Translations under genes and position numbers: made by a program | Assembly: GCF_902497785.1 (NCBI RefSeq) | Contig: NZ_CABVHK010000004.1 | Location: 306,898 to 370,897 of the forward strand | Direction: 5' to 3' | Origin: Pseudomonas fluorescens | Lineage (GTDB): Bacteria > Pseudomonadota > Gammaproteobacteria > Pseudomonadales > Pseudomonadaceae | DNA length: 64,000 bases | The notes under the pieces: generated by a model | Seen by the model: only the letters and a program-made list of their open reading frames with translations | What the model was told of the DNA's origin: nothing | Database searches by the model: none | Shown: positions 52,189-60,547 of the stretch, piece after piece | How the letters are laid out: the number at the start of each line of letters is the position of its first letter | Numbering within the stretch: position 1 is the first letter of the stretch

Positions 52189-52249
52189 TCTCGCGTGCCA
52201 AGTAGGAGCGTTTGATGGCAAAATTTTCAGGTCAAGTTGACGGGTTTAT

Positions 52250-52843
52250 ATGCCAGCTACCAGTGCGTCTGTCCATCCAGCTATTAGCACCCGCGATCGT
52301 CTGCTCGACGCCGCGCTAGAACTTTTCGCCACGCGCGGCTTCCAGGCGATAGGTTTGCGCGACCTGGCAAGTCATGTGGGGCTGCATGCGGGCTCGCTAT
52401 ACCACCACATCGAGAATAAGCAGTCGCTGTTGTTCGAACTGATAGAGTCCGCATTATCGGATTTATTATCGGTCACCATCAACCGGATGAGGGGCGCGAG
52501 AAACCCTGGCAAGCGTCTGCAGCTATTCATTCAAGCCTTCGCGACGTTCAACATGAACGAAAAATACAAACTAATCTTAATCACCCAGGAGTTTGCCAAT
52601 CTCGATGAAGACCAGAAACTGAGGATCGTCGAGCTGCAGAACAGGTACTCATCGCTGTTAAGCGGAGTCCTCACTGACCATTACCGCGAAGAGGGCAAGC
52701 CTCCCGCCGATGTCTGCATGAAAACCAATACAATCATTCTAATGTTGTTTGGCCAATCGCAATGGTATGCCACCGAGGCTACCGAATCACAACTTGTCAA
52801 AACACTTACAACACTCGCTACATCCATTATTTCATATAACTAA
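52250..52843 (+). CDS. TetR-family regulator
   Basis: 197 residues. The N-terminal HTH (TRDRLLDAALELFATRGFQA, then LRDLASHVGLHAGSLYHHIENKQSLLFE) is a clear TetR DNA-binding domain; the C-terminal ligand domain is of the TetR_C_33/FadR-like type (NEKYKLILITQEFANLDEDQ). The G+C content drops from here on. It follows the MFS gene in the same direction by 61 bp. It may be a repressor that senses a CoA ester or steroid, and is the second candidate to bind the island motif. The ribosome site before the ATG is weak. Confidence 0.82.
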   Translation: MPATSASVHPAISTRDRLLDAALELFATRGFQAIGLRDLASHVGLHAGSLYHHIENKQSLLFELIESALSDLLSVTINRMRGARNPGKRLQLFIQAFATFNMNEKYKLILITQEFANLDEDQKLRIVELQNRYSSLLSGVLTDHYREEGKPPADVCMKTNTIILMLFGQSQWYATEATESQLVKTLTTLATSIISYN

Positions 52844-52854
52844 ATATTCGCCTT

Positions 52855-53865
52855 TCAACGGGGTTGAACCCTCGACCGATACTTCCCCGGACTCTCCCCC
52901 GTCCATTTCTTAAAAGCTCGGTGAAAAGTGCTGGATTCCTGAAATCCCAGTTGTTCAGCAATGACACTGATTCTGTTTTTGCTCTCGCGCAGTTGCTCGA
53001 ACGCCATCTCGCGCCGAACTTCATCCTTGATTTCCTTGTAGGAGCCGCCCTCGCGCGCCAGCCTTCGGCGAATAGTGCTCGGGCTGAGGTGCTGTTCAAG
53101 GGCGAAGGCCTGCAGCGTTGGCCACTGGTCGTATTGGCTGTTGCGCAGACGCTGGTGCACCTGCGCGGCCAAACCATGCTGATTCCGAAATCGAATCACC
53201 AGCCATTGCGGCGCTGTGCGCAAAAACACTTTCAATGACGTCAGGTCCTGGAGCACCGGGAGGTGCAAATAGTGGCTGGCAAATGCAATTTCAGTACGTT
53301 CGGCACCGAACGTCAGGTTTGGCCCCCAGAGAAGGCGATCATCGCTGAGGGAAACGCGCACATGTCGAAAATCTGCACGTTCAATAGGGATGCGTCGCCC
53401 GCCGAGCCAGCAGAGGAGACTGATCATCAAGATCATAAACGTCTCCTCGCCGAATCGGCGTGTGTCAGAGTTTTGCGCGTGAGGGTCCAGCCCGATAATG
53501 GCGCGCTTGCCGCGTACGGTGAGCGTGCCGCGATAGTCGCGCAGGAACAACGTGAAATTGGCCAGGCACTGGCGCATGGCTTTGCGCAGATCGGGTTCCT
53601 GGATCAAAGCGCGACAGATTAATGCGAAGCTGCCAGGCGGCATGCCGTGGGAGTCCAGCCGAAAAAACTCATCGTTTAACTCGCGGATTTGTATCAGCCA
53701 TAGTGCGGCAAAGGCGTCCGCGGGTACTCGTGCGGTTGGCTCCCCGATCAACGCCTGGTCGATACCCGCCTCGTCCAGCGCAGCGAGTGAACGCTGCGAA
53801 TCGTTCCCTTGCACATGCGTCATTGCCTGCACGAAGTAGGCGGCCACCGAGTCCTTTTGCCGCAT
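52855..53865 (-). CDS. AraC-family regulator
   Basis: 336 residues. The C-terminal double HTH (LQAFALEQHLSPSTIRRRLA to SVIAEQLGFQESSTFHRAFK, KWTGESPGKYRS) is typical AraC; the N-terminal 190 residues are the Arabinose_bd-type (OruR/PA-type) domain. Convergent with the tetR gene, 11 bp apart. It lies at the edge of the island, and whether it controls steroid genes or the thiolase/isomerase pair to its right is not known. Confidence 0.83.
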   Translation of the reverse strand: MRQKDSVAAYFVQAMTHVQGNDSQRSLAALDEAGIDQALIGEPTARVPADAFAALWLIQIRELNDEFFRLDSHGMPPGSFALICRALIQEPDLRKAMRQCLANFTLFLRDYRGTLTVRGKRAIIGLDPHAQNSDTRRFGEETFMILMISLLCWLGGRRIPIERADFRHVRVSLSDDRLLWGPNLTFGAERTEIAFASHYLHLPVLQDLTSLKVFLRTAPQWLVIRFRNQHGLAAQVHQRLRNSQYDQWPTLQAFALEQHLSPSTIRRRLAREGGSYKEIKDEVRREMAFEQLRESKNRISVIAEQLGFQESSTFHRAFKKWTGESPGKYRSRVQPR

Positions 53866-54197
53866 TGGAAACCCTTCTGCTCATCGCTCGAATGGTCAAC
53901 GCACAATGCCGTTGAACGGATCTGGCACGGGACGCCTGCCCTTCCACTTTTAGACCGGCGAACAATCGTACGCGTTGGACTTTCTCGGCTGCGAAGAGAT
54001 TGCATCCCTGAATCGCAAGGATGGTAAGGGCTGGATAGGCAAAATGCCAATATCGAAATGCCTGGGCATTTGCGCCTCGCTGAGCGCGACAGCGGCTGGC
54101 TGGAAAAGCACCAATGGTTGACCGTTTGGTGCGATTTGGATTTACCCCTCTCTGCAGCGGCCGTGGCCACCCCCTCCAAAAGAAAGAAACGCCGGGC
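53866..54197. other. Intergenic region without recognised gene
   Basis: The 332 bp between the AraC start and the thiolase stop holds no copy of the island operator. One 47-codon reading frame (54058-54201, rightwards) runs into the thiolase end and matches nothing I know. Confidence 0.5.
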
Positions 54198-55379
54198 TTA
54201 AACGCGTTCGAAAATCACCGCAATCCCCTGACCACCACCAATGCACATCGTCACTAGCGCAAAACGGCCGCCGGTGCGGTGCAGTTCGTGAACAGCTTTA
54301 GTAGCGATGATTGCTCCGGTCGCGCCGACCGGGTGGCCCAACGAAATACCGGAGCCGTTCGCATTGACCTTCGCTGGGTCAAGTTCCAGTGCCTGGCTGA
54401 CGGCACAAGCCTGAGCGGCAAATGCGATGTTAGCTTCGATCACGTCCAGGTCCATCACGGTCAAGCCAGCGCGCTTCAATGCCAGACGCGTCGCCGGTAT
54501 AGGCCCGAGCCCCATCAGCTGTGGTTCGACACCTGCATGCGCGTAGCTGACCAGACGCGCCAACGGTTGCAGATTACTGGTTTGCACCACGCTGCCAGTG
54601 GCCAAGACCAATGCCGCGGCGCCGTCGTTTACGCCTGAGGAATTGCCGGCAGTGACTGAGCCGTCTTTCTTGAACGCCGGCTTCATTTGCGCTAGCTGTT
54701 CCAATGACGTGGCGCGAGGGTGCTCGTCGACGCTGAATAATTTTGTTCCATTACGATCACGCAGTTCAACGGCAACAATTTGCTCGCTGAAGTAGCCGTT
54801 GGTAATTGCGAAAGCTGCGCGATTCTGATCCTCGAAGGCTAAAGCGTCCTGCATGTCTCGCGTTATACCGTTGAGTTCAGCTACGTTTTCGGCGGTGATA
54901 CCCATGTGGATGCCGTGGAATGGATCGTGCAAAATGCCAAGCATGTAATCGACCGTCGGGACATTCCCCATGCGCGACCCCCAGCGTGCGGAGGGCATCA
55001 GGTACGGGCCGCGGCTCATGCACTCGGCACCGGCGCCGATAGCGATTTCCGTATCCCCCAGCAATAAAGCCTGGGCCGCGCTGATAATAGCTTGCAAGCC
55101 GGAGCCGCACAGGCGATTGACGTTGTAAGCAGGAGTCTCTATTGGGAGGCCAGCGTTAATCGCAGCGACACGGGAGAGATAGGCGTCATTGGGTTCGGTC
55201 GGGATCACGTTGCCCATCACCAAGTGTCCAACCTGCGCGGGGTCCACGCCGGAGCGTTGGAGGGCTGCCTTGACAGCAGTGGTCGCCAGATCAGCGAGGG
55301 GAACGTCTTTGAGCGAGCCGCCAAAGGTGCCGATAGCGGTACGGGCGGCGCTGACAACGAAAATCTCCTGGGTGTTCAT
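54198..55379 (-). CDS. Acetyl-CoA acyltransferase (thiolase)
   Basis: 393 residues, the normal length. NRLCGSGLQA near 86 has the acyl-carrying Cys, GHPVGATGA near 345 the His, and CIGGGQG near 378 the second Cys, so it is an active biosynthetic/degradative thiolase of the AtoB/BktB type. It overlaps the upstream crotonase gene by 4 bp. In steroid degraders a thiolase (FadA6) handles C/D-ring CoA intermediates, but this pair lies outside the motif-marked island and has lower G+C, so a general acyl-CoA role is equally likely. Confidence 0.85.
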   Translation of the reverse strand: MNTQEIFVVSAARTAIGTFGGSLKDVPLADLATTAVKAALQRSGVDPAQVGHLVMGNVIPTEPNDAYLSRVAAINAGLPIETPAYNVNRLCGSGLQAIISAAQALLLGDTEIAIGAGAECMSRGPYLMPSARWGSRMGNVPTVDYMLGILHDPFHGIHMGITAENVAELNGITRDMQDALAFEDQNRAAFAITNGYFSEQIVAVELRDRNGTKLFSVDEHPRATSLEQLAQMKPAFKKDGSVTAGNSSGVNDGAAALVLATGSVVQTSNLQPLARLVSYAHAGVEPQLMGLGPIPATRLALKRAGLTVMDLDVIEANIAFAAQACAVSQALELDPAKVNANGSGISLGHPVGATGAIIATKAVHELHRTGGRFALVTMCIGGGQGIAVIFERV

Positions 55380-56158
55380 GACTGCGCTCCTCTCGACGTG
55401 CTGTTTTCGTAGCTGCGACTAATGATGGCCTTCAACGCTGTTTGCGCTTCCTGGCTTTTCAAACGGTCGATGAACATCAGATTTTCCCGGCGGATGGTCG
55501 CTTGCAGTTCTGCCATCAACGGTTGTTTAAGTAATTGCCGAGTCAGGCGCAGGGATTCCTGAGGCATGGCCAGCAGCCGCAGGGCCAAATGCCGCGCGGC
55601 CGCGAGGCATTGCGTCCCATCGTCGAAAACTTCATTGGCCAAACCACAGACGACCGCTGCTGCTCCATTAAGGCTGTCTCCCCATAGCAATAGACGTGCA
55701 GCTCGGGCATGACCGATCAGCCGTGGCAATAACAGGCTCGCGCCAAACTCAGGGCACAACGCCAAGTTTACAAAGGGCATCCTTAGTTTAGCGTTTTGGG
55801 TGACCAGCACTTGATCGCAATGCATCAACAACGTAGTGCCGATACCAATAGCTGGGCCGCAAACCACTGCAATCAACGGTTTTTTCAGATGGATGACGAC
55901 GTGCATCAGCTGAAATGCGGGGGAGCAGAGCTCAGTGGGCGGATGTTCAAGAAAGTCGACAAGGTCATTGCCACTGGTAAAGCATAAATCACCTCCAGTA
56001 AGAATAATCACACCAACTCCTGCGTCTTCGTCTGCGCTCTGTAACAGGTTAGCCAGTTGCAGGTACATAGCGTTATTCAGGGCATTGAGCTTGTCAGGGC
56101 GGTTGAACGTCAGCGTCAACACTCCGTCGTCGCGGTGTTGTTTGATCAGGTCGTTCAT
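55376..56158 (-). CDS. Crotonase-fold enzyme, probably enoyl-CoA isomerase
   Basis: 260 residues. FTSGNDLVDFL near 60 is the oxyanion/CoA segment. The position of the first catalytic Glu of hydratases (GGGCELA) reads IGIGTTLLMHCD, so that Glu is absent, while LALCPEFGASLLLPR near 132 keeps an acidic residue as in Delta3-Delta2 enoyl-CoA isomerases (PECI type). An isomerase is therefore more likely than a hydratase. It is coupled to the thiolase gene by an ATGA overlap. G+C is lower than in the steroid island. Confidence 0.75.
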   Translation of the reverse strand: MNDLIKQHRDDGVLTLTFNRPDKLNALNNAMYLQLANLLQSADEDAGVGVIILTGGDLCFTSGNDLVDFLEHPPTELCSPAFQLMHVVIHLKKPLIAVVCGPAIGIGTTLLMHCDQVLVTQNAKLRMPFVNLALCPEFGASLLLPRLIGHARAARLLLWGDSLNGAAAVVCGLANEVFDDGTQCLAAARHLALRLLAMPQESLRLTRQLLKQPLMAELQATIRRENLMFIDRLKSQEAQTALKAIISRSYENSTSRGAQS

Positions 56159-57320
56159 CGCAGGGCCTTTGTCAGGTATGGGGAAAACTCTAGCGACGGC
56201 CGCGTGCCAACGCTATGACGAAATCAGTCAACCCTGTTGCCGTTTTTTGCCATGGCACGCTCATGTTTCTGCAGCTGATTTTTCACTTCGGTGAGTGATG
56301 GTGCGGTCCGAAGATCCGTGAAGATGCCGTCGCCGCACGGTGACGTTCATGTGAGGGCAATAAGTTCACGGCGACCTGACTGACCATTTTTGACCGATTT
56401 CTGCCTGTCGCCACCCTAAGTTATGTGGCTTGGGGCTGGTGACCAGTTAGACACTGAGAGTTGGATAGATGATGGTGTTAAATCCAGTCTGGGATACGAC
56501 TAACGCTCCCTAATGTTTGAAGCTTTAATCAACACAAACCTGCCGGGTACCCGCGGTGCGTGAATGCGGTTTAATGCCCGGCGGGCGAGCTAAGGGAGAG
56601 TACCCACACATCGATTGGACCGAGACTACTTGCACAAACCTGGATTTCTTTCTCGCCGTCTTAGTAGCTTTTTGTTTATCTATAACCTGACCGTTTCTTA
56701 CAGGATGGCCGGACTCTGTATTAAAGCTCGCTGAGGTCAGACACTGAAGTGGTTAAGCTCCAGCAGATACCAGCGAGCGTCCGCGTCTGTGCAACCGCCA
56801 CCTATCATGGCGGGCAGCTGTAGACCAACAGAGGACAAGTTGGGTCAACCGTTAAATTCTAATGTAATAGCTGACACACCTGTACTGCGTGCTCAACCAT
56901 ATGTGCGCGGGACCTGCATTTACTGCACTCGCTCATTTTAGAGAGTAATACTCCCACCTAATATCGACCTAGCAGGTTTTGAGAAATCTTTGCGCTATCC
57001 CACAGCAACGGCAGGTGGTCGATGAGCCCTCCGAAGCTCTATCATTCCAGCCGGTTCCGCGGGATACACCGCTCGAGAGCCTGACGCTAGTAGCCGCGCT
57101 ATTAAGTCAGCGCCGTCCAACGCGGGGGCGCGATATCCGCGCTCTGCCAGCTACGTGTAAACATGTCCTCGATCACATATGCCGTGAACAGCTGCAATGT
57201 TCCCAAATTCGCGACTACATCTCATTGATGCATCTGAAATACGTCGGCCACTGTCCACCCTCCTGCATCTGCGCCCTTGAATATTTCTCTCCAATATCCT
57301 ACAGCTGTCGCGGTAAGGAC
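56159..57320. other. Long non-coding, decayed stretch
   Basis: About 1.16 kb with stops in all frames except short chance readings, and lower G+C. The largest frame (56979-57386) has no recognised domain and an unusual Cys/Arg-rich composition. I see no RNA gene. It begins the degraded region that continues with the kinase and DUF421 remnants. Confidence 0.6.
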
Positions 57321-57322
57321 GC

Positions 57323-57470
57323 TTGGAGCGGCTGGAAAAGTATGTGGGAGCGGCCCAGGACTCTGCGAACCGAGCGGCAACATTGACGCAACGCCTGCTT
57401 GCTTTTTCTCGTCGCCAAACGCTGGATCCTAAGCCCACCGACGTGAACCGACTGGTTTCGGGAGTCGACG
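57323..57470 (+). pseudogene. Fragment of a sensor histidine kinase (HisKA region)
   Basis: About 48 codons read LERLEKYVGAAQDSANRAAT then LTQRLLAFSRRQTLDPKPTD and VNRLVSG, the well-conserved HisKA segment of PAS-type hybrid kinases (with RLLAFSRRQTLDPKPTDVNRLV almost intact). There is neither an N-terminal sensor nor the catalytic ATPase part. The frame then runs straight into DUF421-like sequence, so a deletion has joined two unrelated genes. Confidence 0.75.
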
Positions 57471-57474
57471 TATC

Positions 57475-57946
57475 TTTCTATCATGACGTCCCGTTGTTGC
57501 CGGTCGCCATGGCCTTTCTAACGCTCTTATTGCTTACCGCACAACCGTTCTGATCATGACCAAAAGTAAAAGGTTTGAAGCATGGATTGATGGTTTGCCT
57601 ATAACCGTTATTACGCGATGGATTATATGAAATCAAGGCATTTGAAAAGCTGAACATGTCATCTAACGAACTATTGCCGGAGCTTCGACAGCGAGGCGTT
57701 GAACACTTAGGTCAAGTTAAGTTAGGACTGGTAGAAACTGAAGGGAACATCAGCCTGTTCTTCTATGACGAGGAAGACCTGCGCCCTGGGCTATCGGTTC
57801 TAACTGTAAAGCATCGCGAGGAGTTTAAAAAATCGCCTGCTTACGGACTTTATTGCTGCGTCAATTGTGATTCGGACAATCTACTCATCAAAACCGAGAA
57901 GCGTTTTGCCCACGGTGTAATCATGACATTTGGTCAACGGCTCTGA
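57475..57946 (+). pseudogene. Frameshifted DUF421 (YetF/YcaP-type) gene remnant
   Basis: Three frames must be combined: DVPLLPVAMAFLTLLLL (to about 57538), then TTVLIMTKSKRFEAWIDGLP and ITVITR (to about 57615), then DGLYEIKAFEKLNMSSNELL and PELRQRGVEHLGQVKLGLVE to the stop at 57946. The order membrane segment, SKRFE-x-x-DG-P, LRQRGV-x-x-L-x-x-VKL-x-x-E matches the C-terminal half of DUF421 membrane proteins. At least two single-base indels are needed, and the N-terminal membrane segments are gone. The last 96 codons from the ATG at 57656 are open but make only a tail. Confidence 0.7.
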
Positions 57947-58098
57947 ACACTCGACGTTGTAGGTGAGTTATTCCTTACCTTTACAGCAGGTTGCGTGGGC
58001 GAGACTCACGACGCTACCACTTGGGATCTCGATGGTGGTGAGCGATGGCGCACGATAAATTTGCGAGCGCCCGCCCTAGCAAGCTGCAGCCATGAGGC

Positions 58099-58389
58099 CT
58101 ATGCCACACGTCTTTCAGTGGGTTTGAGACCAATCGCGAGTTGCCTTGCGCACCCCACGCCCCATGCCAAGGCACGAGTCATAGACTCACCCGGCCTGGA
58201 ATCTACTGCCTCTTCATGCAGAGCCGTGCCACTAGCTGAGTACACTCCGATGAACATCTGCGTGGTGCCCGAGAGCGACAGTCTTACCTGGACATCGATA
58301 AACGTACCGTCATCCAATGTCTCGTCGTGTGTCCGATGGTGAAGCGCTGGATCAGCCCATTGCCAGAACACATCCCCTCGAATTCGCAT
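58099..58389 (-). CDS. Small hypothetical Pseudomonas protein
   Basis: 96 residues starting MRIRGDVFWQWADPALHHRT and ending with RPGESMTRALAWGVGCARQL. ATG at 58389 is preceded by a strong AGGAGGGCGCGGC site. I recognise the type as a short hypothetical protein common in Pseudomonas accessory DNA (charged N-terminus, DDGT-x-I, PGESMT), but it has no known function or named domain that I can support. The reading on the other strand (57995-58342) lacks a ribosome site and is a shadow. Confidence 0.65.
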   Translation of the reverse strand: MRIRGDVFWQWADPALHHRTHDETLDDGTFIDVQVRLSLSGTTQMFIGVYSASGTALHEEAVDSRPGESMTRALAWGVGCARQLAIGLKPTERRVA

Positions 58390-58552
58390 GCCGCGCCCTC
58401 CTACGACTTTAGTCATATATGGTGGAAACCCCACCATAGCGCATGGACGTAGTGACGCAACGTGTTGCCCCATCAGTGGCCGCTAAATCGGATAACCGGC
58501 CCTATTTGCTATACGCGGCTTCACTTTTTGTAGAGGTTTTGAGTTTTCCGGT

Positions 58553-58808
58553 CTATATCAATCGAGGGTAGGAGAGTTTTATCCCAACGGCGGCGCTAGG
58601 AGTAAGTACCGCCTCTGTAGATTTTCCGACGCCCATTATGTGGAAGACTTCGACGCCTTGGGTCAGCAGGTAGTCAGCGACTATTCGACGATGGCATCGC
58701 CACCAAACGGCCTCTGAGCACATGATGGCGCAACGCTTGGGTTCGCTTAGCTCTAGCAGTCGGCCAATCCCTGCCTCAAATTCGACCGAGAGAGCGTAGT
58801 CAGCATAC
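58553..58808 (-). pseudogene. C-terminal piece of a DUF488-family gene
   Basis: Reading leftwards from about 58808 gives YADYALSVEFEAGIGRLLEL, then CAIMCSEAVWWRCHRRIVAD and YLLTQGVEVFHIMG to a stop at 58553. The C-A/S-E-x-x-W-W-R-CHR-R-I-x-A-DYL block is diagnostic of DUF488. The N-terminal half is missing; at about 58800-58812 the sequence passes directly into transposase coding sequence. Confidence 0.75.
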
Positions 58809-59978
58809 TCGACGATTTTTGCTCGGCGTGCACTGCGTTTTCAGCGAGCAGCCCTGGCATTTCGAGCTCCAATAACAGTGCATATTCATGCCTTTCTCAA
58901 TACTGGAGAAGCGCCAGGCCAGCGCCTCTCCAGCCGGACAGATGTATTCGTTTTTCGTCGCGTCATAAACGAAAGCATCTTTGTTGAATCGACCATCCGC
59001 CTTGGCGCTTGAAGTCATCGGCTTTGGCACGTAGGCAGTGATGTCCGCGTCGTGACAGGCAAGGATTTCTTCACTCTTGAAGTAACCTCGGTCAGCTACC
59101 ACCGCCAGCGTTTCGGACGCCATGGCATCGCGAGCCTGCTTCGCCATCGAGCTGAGTTGATCGCGGTCGGAACCGAAGTTGGTCACCTCATGAGCAACGA
59201 TCAAATGGTGCTGGGTATCGACCGCTGTTTGCACGTTGTAACCGACGATTCCTGTACCGCGCGTCATCATGGAACGGGCGTCTGGATCGGTCAGCGAGAC
59301 TTGTTTATCCGGCGATTCATTGAGCTGGATTTCGATCGCTTGAAGCTCTTTCATTTGAGTTTTGAGCTTGGCGATTTTCTCCTCCAGCCGCACGGCGCTG
59401 GGCTCGGAGGCTGTTGGTTCTTGCCGATCGGCAGCATCGAGTGCCGTCAGGTAACGGTTGATGCTCGATTCAATTTCTTCCATTCGCCGCTTCAGTTTGG
59501 CGCTGGTGAAATTGCGGTCGCGGTTGTTGACTGCTTTGAATTTACTGCCATCGATGGCGACCAGATTTTCTCCGAACAGTCCCAACTGCTGACACAGCAC
59601 AACGAACTGGCGACAGACGCCTCGGATGGCCTTGCTATTGTCTTTTCGGAAGTTGGCGATGGTCTTGAAATCCGGCATCAAACGCCCGGTCAACCACATC
59701 AGCTCGACGTTGCGTTGAGCTTCTCGCTCCAAACGTCGGCTCGACTGGATGCGGTTGAGATAGCCGTAGATGTAGATCTTCAACAAGATCGCGGGGTGGT
59801 AAGCCGGCCGGCCAGTATCGGCTGGAATGGCACCTTCAAAACCCAGATTGACCAGGTCCAGTTCGTCGACGAAGACGTCGACTACGCGCACCGGATTGCT
59901 ATCGCTGACGTAGTCGTCGAGGCTCTCGGGAAGTAAGGTGCTTTGACCTCGATGTTCACCTTGAATAAAGCGCTTCAC
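58800..59978 (-). mobile_element. IS1182-family transposase, C-terminally truncated
   Basis: 392 residues. IQGEHRGQSTLLPESLDDYV at the start, LLKIYIYGYLNRIQSSRRLE near 66 and VAIDGSKFKAVNN near 141 (first Asp of DDE) are IS1182 marks; the second Asp region is VVADRGYFKSEE near 290, and a Cys-rich segment (CPAGEA, CQGC, CTPSKNRR) follows. Full-length relatives continue for about 80 residues with the third catalytic Glu region; here the frame ends at once in a TGA contributed by the DUF488 remnant. The element is therefore broken and probably immobile. I could not identify terminal inverted repeats with confidence. Confidence 0.82.
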
Positions 59979-60003
59979 GAGGCGATCCTCCTTTGGAACC
60001 CGA

Positions 60004-60318
60004 ATGCTGGATGCTACTTTGAAGATAGTGAAATCTGCTCGCTTTGATGATGTCGACCATGATCTTGGATATGAATACCGTGGTTATACCTACGACATAC
60101 AGAACGAAGAGGATATGTTTCTGGTCAGAATTTACGATGACGAAACCGGACAGGCGACGGTAGTGCATCCGACTTCGATGTCTAAAAACGGTAACCTCAG
60201 GAAGCTTGTTGAGTTCTTACAATCCGAGCTAGGAGTGTCCAGGGTCTCTCTCTACAAGGGAGATTTGGGGAGCTACGCCGAGATCGATCTTGATAGCTTG
60301 GCATTCTGCTCCGCCTGA
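60004..60318 (+). CDS. Hypothetical protein
   Basis: 104 residues, acidic, with no recognised domain (ARFDDVDHDLGYEYRGYTYD, VRIYDDETGQATVVHP, VEFLQSELGVSRVSLYKGD). The composition and codon pattern look coding. The start is uncertain: ATG at 60004 lacks a good ribosome site and lies close to the upstream end of the transposase element, so the original 5' end may have been replaced by the insertion. Confidence 0.5.
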   Translation: MLDATLKIVKSARFDDVDHDLGYEYRGYTYDIQNEEDMFLVRIYDDETGQATVVHPTSMSKNGNLRKLVEFLQSELGVSRVSLYKGDLGSYAEIDLDSLAFCSA

Positions 60319-60547
60319 AGTCGGCTGCGAGAGAGTACCAGGCGTTTTTACACACTCTGGGCCAGAAGCGGACTGTCCTCCAGAATGGGGGATTGGCTTT
60401 AAACAAAACGGCTGGTTGGTTGAGTAGACCAATACACATTGGTGTGACCATCGATGTGATAGGGGTATCCTCAAAGTCGCTTTCATGTACCCCCGATCTG
60501 GATACGCGACACTGTCGGTAAATACCGCCTGCATTTAAGGCCATACG

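Noticed and set aside
54058..54201. 47-codon rightward frame ending in the thiolase 3' end
   Set aside because: Too short, no ribosome site, matches nothing known.
56979..57386. Rightward frame of 135 codons considered as a small gene
   Set aside because: No ribosome site, odd Cys/Arg-rich sequence, and its end overlaps the kinase remnant in another frame. Kept as part of the decayed stretch.
57995..58342. Rightward frame of 115 codons
   Set aside because: The opposite strand has a better gene (58099-58389) with a strong AGGAGG site and a recognisable sequence type.
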